The position numbers and the translations under genes were made by a program. Below, piece after piece: positions 1 through 4,779 of a stretch of 5,742 bases of DNA. The notes under the pieces are model-generated. The model worked only from the letters and a program-made list of their open reading frames with translations, did no database searches and was not told the DNA's origin. How positions within the stretch are numbered: the stretch's first letter is position 1; each line of letters starts with the position of its first letter. This stretch comes from Betaproteobacteria bacterium UBA6904 (GTDB lineage: Bacteria; Pseudomonadota; Gammaproteobacteria; Burkholderiales; SG8-39), in NCBI GenBank assembly GCA_002451175.1, contig DKBI01000230.1, forward strand, positions 1 through 5,742, written 5' to 3'.

Positions 1-1
1 G

Positions 2-175
2 CTCGCCGGTTGCGGCGTGGAGACCGCGAGCACCGCGGCCACCGCGGCGAGCATCAAACAGAAGGAACTGGAAGAGGGGAAGAAGGCGCAGGCCCGGGCG
101 CAGGAGAAGATCGATCAGGCGTCCCAGCTCATGCAGCAGCGCGCGCAGCAACCCGCCAACGACGGGACGCGGTGA
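2..175 (+). CDS. Small lipoprotein, C-terminal part (5' end outside window)
   Basis: The frame that starts at base 2 is open to a TGA at 173-175 and gives 57 residues. It begins with Leu-Ala-Gly-Cys, a textbook lipobox, so the window enters the gene at the end of its signal peptide. Cys4 would be the lipid-modified first residue of a mature protein of about 54 residues. Glycine follows the cysteine, so there is no Asp +2 inner-membrane retention signal and Lol sorting to the outer membrane is the default expectation. After a short Ala/Thr/Ser-rich linker, residues 18-50 are rich in Lys, Glu, Gln and Ala with a heptad-like pattern (for example IKQKELEEGKKAQ), suggesting a helix or coiled coil. 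It ends in a Pro/Asn/Asp/Gly tail. There is no recognised enzymatic domain and the function is unknown. It is convergent with the cyclase gene, 15 bases apart, so it is not part of that operon. The lipobox rests on one motif because the hydrophobic part of the signal peptide is off the window. Confidence 0.72.
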   Translation, partial: LAGCGVETASTAATAASIKQKELEEGKKAQARAQEKIDQASQLMQQRAQQPANDGTR

Positions 176-181
176 GGCGCC

Positions 182-200
182 GAGCGCCGCTCAGGCGCTC
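182..200. terminator. Hairpin at the convergent gene junction, possible bidirectional terminator
   Basis: GAGCGCC (182-188) and GGCGCTC (194-200) are a perfect 7-bp inverted repeat around the 5-base loop GCTCA. The hairpin lies 6 bases after the stop of the lipoprotein gene and spans the stop codon (191-193) of the convergent cyclase gene. That is where a shared terminator would be expected. Neither strand has a T-tract after the stem, so it is not a canonical intrinsic terminator. It could instead protect mRNA 3' ends or be a chance GC-rich pairing. Confidence 0.35.
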
Positions 201-1282
201 AGGCCGGTGACGTTGTAGGCCTTGACCGGCCGCGCGAGTCCCTTCAACGCCAGTTCGCCGACGAACTCGGCGTGCACGCGGCCCTCGATCTTGCCGTAGA
301 GGCGCTGCGAGATGAGGATCTGCCCGGCTTTCGCGTCGCTGCACAGGCGCGCGGCCAGGTTGGTCACCGGGCCGATGGCGCCGTAGTCGCGCCGACCCTC
401 GAAGCCAATGGCGCCGAGCGTCGCGTAGCCGTTCGCCACGCCGACGCCGAATCCGAGGTCATAGCCGCGTTTTTCCCACGCGGCGCCGAGCCCGCCGACC
501 GCGTCGCGCATTTCGAGCGCCATGCGGATCGCGGCGAACTCGTGCTCGCCGACGGGAATCGGGTCGTTGAACAGGATCATCACGCCATCGCCGGCAAAGT
601 GTTCGATGGTGCCTTCGTGCGCCATGACGACCCGGCCGAGTTCGGCGTGGTATGCGCGCAGGACCTCCATCGCCTCCTCCGGCTCGGCCGTCTCGCTGAA
701 GGCCGTGAACCCGCGCAGGTCGGTGAACACGACGGTGATCTCCCGGCGATGCGTCTTCAGCGGATCATCGACCTCCCCCGAGACGATCAGATCGCCGATG
801 CGCGGCGACACGAAACGCTTGAGCCGCGCGAAACGCTCGAGCTGCGCGACCTGCTCCGCAACGCGTTTCTCCAGGGTCGCATTGAATTCGCCGAGCTGAT
901 CGTAAAGCGCCTTGATGCGCAGCAGCGACTTGACGCGCGCCAGCAGCTCGGCTTGGTTGATCGGCTTGCTGAGAAAGTCATCCGCACCCGCCTCGAGGCC
1001 CTTGAGGCGCTCCTGCGCCGGATCGAGCGAGGTGACCATCACCACGGGCAGCACGCCGGTCGAGGGGTCGGCGCGAATCGCGCGGCACACCTCGTAGCCA
1101 TTCATGCCGGGCATCATGACATCGAGCAGCACCAGGTCCGGGCGCTGCTCGGCCACGCGCCTCAACCCCTCCTCGCCGTTCGGCGCCGTCGCGACCGTGT
1201 ATCCCTTGACCGTCAACAGGTCGGCGAGCAACTTGACGTTCGCCGGCGTGTCGTCGATGACGAGGATCTTGGCACCCGCCAT
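191..1282 (-). CDS. Response regulator with class III adenylate/guanylate cyclase output domain
   Basis: This 363-residue protein has an N-terminal receiver domain (about 4-122) with acidic pocket Asp10/Asp11, phosphoacceptor Asp54, Thr84 and Lys106 all present. A helical linker likely to form a coiled coil follows (about 125-158), then a class III nucleotidyl cyclase domain (about 178-355). The cyclase keeps both metal-binding aspartates, Asp188 in VVFTDLRGF and Asp232 in AGDGVMILF, and the transition-state pair Asn308/Arg312 in TNLAARL. The two substrate-selecting positions are atypical: His228 replaces the usual Lys and Gly301 replaces the usual Asp or Thr. The domain therefore looks catalytically possible, but ATP or GTP preference cannot be predicted. 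Class III enzymes work as dimers, so phosphorylation at Asp54 probably alters dimer geometry through the linker (inference). There is no membrane segment, so it should be cytosolic. It is the last gene of the operon; its ATG shares one base with the TGA of the preceding receiver gene (TGATG), with GGGGA 6 bases upstream. Its product may be cAMP, cGMP or something else. Confidence 0.9.
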   Translation of the reverse strand: MAGAKILVIDDTPANVKLLADLLTVKGYTVATAPNGEEGLRRVAEQRPDLVLLDVMMPGMNGYEVCRAIRADPSTGVLPVVMVTSLDPAQERLKGLEAGADDFLSKPINQAELLARVKSLLRIKALYDQLGEFNATLEKRVAEQVAQLERFARLKRFVSPRIGDLIVSGEVDDPLKTHRREITVVFTDLRGFTAFSETAEPEEAMEVLRAYHAELGRVVMAHEGTIEHFAGDGVMILFNDPIPVGEHEFAAIRMALEMRDAVGGLGAAWEKRGYDLGFGVGVANGYATLGAIGFEGRRDYGAIGPVTNLAARLCSDAKAGQILISQRLYGKIEGRVHAEFVGELALKGLARPVKAYNVTGLSA

Positions 1283-1671
1283 CAGGCGTCCCCGCCCGAT
1301 GCGCCACCCAGCGCCTTCGCCACCGAGGCGATGAATTCCTTGAGATTGATCGGCTTGGCAAGGAAGCCATCGAATCCCGCCTCCATGATCTCGCGCCGGT
1401 CCTGCGGCATGACCGAGGCCGTGAACGCGAGCACCGGGATCGCGCGCGTCGCCTCGTCCGCGCGCAGTTTCTTCAGCGCCTGGATGCCATTCATGCCGGG
1501 CAGCTGAATGTCCATCAGCACCAGATCCGGCTTTTCCTTCGGCGCGAGTTCGAGACCGATCTCGGCCGTCTCCGCCTCGAGAATGCGGTACCCCTTCACC
1601 TGCAGGATGTCGCGCGCGAGCCTGCGGTTCTTTTCGTTGTCTTCGACGATGAGGATCAGTTCATTGGCCAT
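1282..1671 (-). CDS. Stand-alone receiver-domain response regulator (DivK/CheY-like)
   Basis: This 129-residue protein is a single receiver domain with no output domain. It shows acidic residues Glu10/Asp11, phosphoacceptor Asp54 in LVLMDIQLPGMNG, Thr84 in LAFTAS and Lys106 in LAKPIN, so it should be phosphorylatable. The wording resembles the DivK group of cytosolic single-domain regulators (my recognition). I chose the ATG at 1671 (protein start MANELILIVEDNE). The open frame extends upstream to 1773, but those 34 residues lie inside the kinase coding sequence and have no receiver-like content, and the domain's first beta strand begins at residue 5. The start lies within the 3' end of the kinase gene, an 11-base overlap, and no clear Shine-Dalgarno precedes it, which suggests translation coupled to the kinase. 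Likely roles are phosphate sink, phosphorelay shuttle or a regulator acting by protein contact. Which one cannot be told from sequence. Confidence 0.9.
   Translation of the reverse strand: MANELILIVEDNEKNRRLARDILQVKGYRILEAETAEIGLELAPKEKPDLVLMDIQLPGMNGIQALKKLRADEATRAIPVLAFTASVMPQDRREIMEAGFDGFLAKPINLKEFIASVAKALGGASGGDA
1289..1293 (-). promoter_or_regulatory. Shine-Dalgarno-like site for the cyclase gene
   Basis: On the - strand GGGGA lies 6 bases before the ATG of the receiver-cyclase gene. It is inside the final codons of the upstream receiver gene. Together with the TGATG stop/start overlap it supports 1282 as the true start and suggests that ribosomes finishing the receiver can reinitiate. 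The match to GGAGG is partial and the region is GC-rich, so the site could be fortuitous. Confidence 0.4.
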
Positions 1672-4558
1672 GGCGGTTGGGAAGCGTGAACGTGAATGTG
1701 GAGCCCTGGCCGAGGCCGCTGGCGAGACGGATTTCCCCGCCGTGCAGCTCGACAAAGCGTTTGGTGAGCGCAAGCCCGAGTCCCGTGCCCTCGGCCTTGC
1801 GCGTGTAATCGCGGCCGACCTGCTTGAATTCCTCGAACACGGCCTCGTGATCCTCCGGCGCGATGCCGACGCCGGTGTCGGTCACCGAGACCTCGACCGC
1901 ATCGCCGTGCGGCTTCGCGGCCACGCTCACCTTGCCGCCCTCGGGCGTGAACTTCACCGCGTTGGACAGCAGGTTGAGCATGATCTGCTTGAATTTACGC
2001 TCGTCGGCGCGGAACAGGCCGAGCGACAGGTCCACCTCGAGACTGAGACCGATGCCGTGGCGCTGCGCCCGCTCCTTCACCAGCGTCATCGCATTCTGCA
2101 GCGCCGAGGGCAGGTCGAACTCGGCGAGGTCGAGCTCCATGCGTCCCGCCTCGATCTTGGAGAGATCGAGAATGTCGTTGATGAGCTGCAGCAGGTGCTT
2201 GCCGGAGGCGTGGATGTCGTTCACGTACTCGGCCTGCTTCTCGTTCAGCTCGCCGAAATAGCGCTCCGCCAGCACCTCCGAGAATCCGATCACGGCGTTG
2301 AGCGGCGTACGCAGCTCGTGGCTCATGTTGGCGAGGAACTCGGACTTGTGGCGGTTCGCAATCTCCAGCTGCTGGCTCTTTTCCTGAATCTCGCGGAACA
2401 ACCGGGCGTTCTGGATCGCGATGACCGCCTGGTCGGCGAACGTCCGGAGCAGTTCGAGCTGCTTTTCGCGGAACCGGCCAGCCGCCTTGCGCCCCACCCA
2501 GATCGCGCCGATCCCGCGCCCCTCGAAGATCATCGGCGCGAAGACGATCGAGCGCATGTCAATCGCTCTGCAGCCGTCGCGGACGTAGACCGGCACCCCC
2601 GGCGCCTCGGTATCCGGGTAGTCCTTCAATTCGGCGTCGAGGATGGCGCTGCCCGACCCGCTTTCATGGGTCAGTGGCATCGGATACAGCGCCCGCAACT
2701 GCTCGCGCTTCTCGCCGTGGTAGGCCGCGAGGTCGATCTGGCCGTTCTCGCTGGCGATCGTCATGCCGACCAGCTGGCCCTCGAACAACTGCTCGCAGCG
2801 CTCCAGGATGATCTCGAAGACCGGTCGCGTGTCGGCGATCGAGCTGCTGATGGCCCCGAGCACGTCGGCCGAGGCGCGCTGCTGCTCCAAGGCCTCCCGG
2901 GTCTCGTTGAACAGGCGCACGTTTTCGATTGCAATGACTGCCTGATCAGCAAAGGTTCGCAACAGCGCGAGCTGCTTGTCCGAGAGCGCTCCGGGTTTCA
3001 GCCGCAGGACGCTGATCGCGCCGATGGCGTGCCCGCCGCGGATCATCGGCATGATCGTGACCGCCCGGTATCCGCTCTCGAGGAAGTTGCGCACGCCGAC
3101 CGCCCAGTCGCCCGTCGCTCTTTCCGCGTCGGGAACGTCCACAACCCGGGCGTCCAGGATGGCCGCGCCGTGCATGTATTCGCGGGTGAGCGCGAACGGA
3201 AACCGCCCCCGCCACTGCGCTGCCCGCCGGGCATCCGTCTCGGCTATGGCCGCGGCGCGCACCTGATCTCCATCCGGCAGCACGACCGCAACCGCAGATT
3301 CGCCAAACAGGCGAATGCCGCTGCTCACGATGGCATCGAAAACCGGTTGCACGTCGGTGGGCGAGCCGCTGATCACCTTCAGGATTTCAGCGGTTGCGGT
3401 CTGCTGCTCGAGCGCCTCCTGCAGCTCGGCCGTACGGGCCTCCACCTTGCGTTCGAGGCCCGCGTACGACTCTTTCAGGTCCGAGGCCATCCGGTTGAAG
3501 CGCTCAGCGAGCTCCTGCAGCTCGTCGCCGGTCCGGACGTCGATCTTCTGGTCGAGATTGCCCGCGCCGATGGCCACCGCGCCGTCCTGCAACGCGCGGA
3601 TCGGATCGGTCATGCGCCGCGCGAATACGAGACCGGCGAGCACGGACAGGACGAGACCGACCACCAGCACGACGCCGCTGCGGGCCAGCGACGCATAGAG
3701 CGGCTTGTACGCCTCCGCCGTGGGCTGCTCGACGAACACATACCAGCCGAGCGACTCGATGCGCGACGAAGCGGTGAGCACCGGGCGACCGCCGCGATCG
3801 CGCGCCTCGACGACGACCGGGCGCTCGTCGTCCGCATCGCCGGCCTGCGAACGCTGCGCGACGAGCGCAGACTTCACCTGAGGCAGTCCGGAAAAGTCGG
3901 TCTTCTGCAGGACCAGGCTGATGTCCGGGTGCGCCACGAGGATGCCGTCCTTGTCGAGCACGTAGGCGATGCCCGTTTGGCCGATCTTGATGCGCTGAAT
4001 CACCTCCCAGATGAATTTCAAGTTGACTTCGACGGCCGTGACGCCCGCACCGCTGCGTCCCGCGCGCATCGCGATCGCCATGTACGGTTCGGTTTCCTTG
4101 CGGAAGTACACTGGGCCGAAGTACACCTCCCCACCGCGGGCGCCGAGGAAGCGAGGATCTCCCGCGAGGTCCTCCAGGCAGTCGCCCATGCGGTCCATCT
4201 GCAGGCGCGAGGAAACGACCTGGAGGCAGCCCTTGGGGTCGATGTAGCTCGCCTCGGTAATGGAGGCCACCTGGCGCCCGAGCTTGACGAAGTCGTTGCG
4301 CCGCAGCGCCTTAGGATCGCCATCCTCGACGACCTGCGGCAGCGTCGTCCAACCGATCTGGTGCTCGATCTCCTTGACGAACTGCTCGATGCGGTTGCCC
4401 GCGGAGGCGGCCTTCTCGCGCGCCAGCGTGACGAGCGCTTCGCGGGTCTCCAGATAGGAAAAGTAGGTGCCTATCGCGCCCCCGACGACCAGGGTCGTGG
4501 CCACCAGCGCGATGATCAGCGCGAGGTACTTGCGGTAGATGCGGCGCCGGACGGCCAT
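1661..4558 (-). CDS. Membrane sensor histidine kinase: Cache-HAMP-GAF-GAF-HisKA-HATPase
   Basis: This 965-residue protein starts with a basic cytosolic tip and transmembrane helix 1 (about 11-33), followed by a periplasmic Cache-type sensor (about 35-290). The stretch around 174-212, containing IGQTGIAYVLDKDGILVAHP, is typical of Cache domains. Transmembrane helix 2 (about 294-313) leads to HAMP (about 314-366), a coiled coil (about 362-392), GAF 1 (about 396-550) and GAF 2 (about 566-721). The catalytic part is HisKA (about 735-802) with His747 in MSHELRTP, then the ATPase domain with N-box Asn866, G1 box DTGVGIA (894-900) and G2 box GTGLGLAL (924-931). All key kinase residues are present. 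The HExxT motif after His747 (Thr751) fits a bifunctional kinase/phosphatase. It has no receiver of its own; the next two genes supply receivers. The ATG at 4558 is the first usable start after an in-frame TAA at 4619-4621 and places helix 1 correctly, though no clear Shine-Dalgarno is seen. The ligand is unknown; the only periplasmic cysteines are Cys111 and Cys127. Confidence 0.93.
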   Translation of the reverse strand: MAVRRRIYRKYLALIIALVATTLVVGGAIGTYFSYLETREALVTLAREKAASAGNRIEQFVKEIEHQIGWTTLPQVVEDGDPKALRRNDFVKLGRQVASITEASYIDPKGCLQVVSSRLQMDRMGDCLEDLAGDPRFLGARGGEVYFGPVYFRKETEPYMAIAMRAGRSGAGVTAVEVNLKFIWEVIQRIKIGQTGIAYVLDKDGILVAHPDISLVLQKTDFSGLPQVKSALVAQRSQAGDADDERPVVVEARDRGGRPVLTASSRIESLGWYVFVEQPTAEAYKPLYASLARSGVVLVVGLVLSVLAGLVFARRMTDPIRALQDGAVAIGAGNLDQKIDVRTGDELQELAERFNRMASDLKESYAGLERKVEARTAELQEALEQQTATAEILKVISGSPTDVQPVFDAIVSSGIRLFGESAVAVVLPDGDQVRAAAIAETDARRAAQWRGRFPFALTREYMHGAAILDARVVDVPDAERATGDWAVGVRNFLESGYRAVTIMPMIRGGHAIGAISVLRLKPGALSDKQLALLRTFADQAVIAIENVRLFNETREALEQQRASADVLGAISSSIADTRPVFEIILERCEQLFEGQLVGMTIASENGQIDLAAYHGEKREQLRALYPMPLTHESGSGSAILDAELKDYPDTEAPGVPVYVRDGCRAIDMRSIVFAPMIFEGRGIGAIWVGRKAAGRFREKQLELLRTFADQAVIAIQNARLFREIQEKSQQLEIANRHKSEFLANMSHELRTPLNAVIGFSEVLAERYFGELNEKQAEYVNDIHASGKHLLQLINDILDLSKIEAGRMELDLAEFDLPSALQNAMTLVKERAQRHGIGLSLEVDLSLGLFRADERKFKQIMLNLLSNAVKFTPEGGKVSVAAKPHGDAVEVSVTDTGVGIAPEDHEAVFEEFKQVGRDYTRKAEGTGLGLALTKRFVELHGGEIRLASGLGQGSTFTFTLPNRHGQ

Positions 4559-4605
4559 GTTTTCGCGCGAGGCTACCGCCGCGGCTGTCCAGTCAAGCTG
4601 AACAC

Positions 4606-4624
4606 GCGTAATCGGGTATTACGC
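4606..4624. repeat. Perfect 7-bp inverted repeat upstream of the kinase, candidate operator
   Basis: GCGTAAT (4606-4612), spacer CGGGT, and ATTACGC (4618-4624) form a perfect 7-5-7 dyad in an otherwise GC-dominated stretch, 47 bases upstream of the kinase ATG. A 12-bp centre-to-centre spacing could fit a dimeric regulator. As RNA it could also form a hairpin, but no T-tract follows on either side. A dyad of this size is expected a few times by chance in a window this long, so only the position makes it notable. Confidence 0.3.
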
Positions 4625-4730
4625 CAGGAATCGTCGGCATTCTGCGCTGCCCGGTGCTCCGCATGGCGCGCGGCACGCGCCTCCCTCGATGCAGGTCGGG
4701 GGGATTCTACGCCGCCCGCGAATCGCCCGC

Positions 4731-4774
4731 CGGGGCACCGAGTCCCCGAGGCGCCACGTCAAGCGCCGTGCGCC
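4731..4774 (-). terminator. Two adjacent GC-rich hairpins just downstream of gltD
   Basis: Read on the - strand after the gltD stop, the first element (4774-4750) pairs GGCGC+ACG with CGT+GCGCC, with one bulged G and an 8-base loop. The second (4748-4731) pairs CGGGG with CCCCG around an 8-base loop. They start 5 bases after the gltD stop codon, where a terminator or 3'-end-stabilising structure would sit. No T-run follows, so intrinsic termination is doubtful and Rho-dependent ending remains possible. Confidence 0.3.
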
Positions 4775-4779
4775 ACCGG

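Larger units (their letters stand above)
4559..4779 (-). promoter_or_regulatory. Intergenic region between gltD and the kinase operon; presumed operon promoter
   Basis: These 221 bases separate the stop of gltD from the start of the kinase, both on the - strand. They must hold the end of the glt transcript, and the operon promoter unless the kinase is read through from gltD. I see no convincing sigma-70 or sigma-54 promoter. The best -35-like hexamer, TTGACT at 4596-4591, has only a 3-of-6 -10 match (TAGCCT, 4575-4570) with a 15-base spacer, and would leave almost no leader. A perfect inverted repeat (4606-4624) and two GC hairpins near gltD (4731-4748, 4750-4774) are listed separately. A 23-codon open frame at 4664-4593 has no ribosome-binding site and is not called. 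Confidence 0.5.

Noticed and set aside
272..1507. + strand open frame (411 codons) opposite the cyclase and receiver genes
   Set aside because: Same register effect, with cyclase motifs clear on the - strand. The product has no domain-like content and no ribosome-binding site was found.
1672..1773. 34-residue N-terminal extension of the stand-alone receiver
   Set aside because: These codons lie within the kinase ATPase domain, and the translated piece is Ser/Ala/Arg-rich without receiver features. The receiver fold begins just after the ATG at 1671.
4570..4596. TTGACT ... TAGCCT as a sigma-70 promoter for the kinase operon
   Set aside because: The spacer is 15 bases, the -10 match is 3 of 6, and transcription would begin only a few bases before the ATG.
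4593..4664. 23-codon leader open frame upstream of the kinase on the - strand
   Set aside because: It has no ribosome-binding site and no codon pattern suggesting attenuation or a leader peptide.
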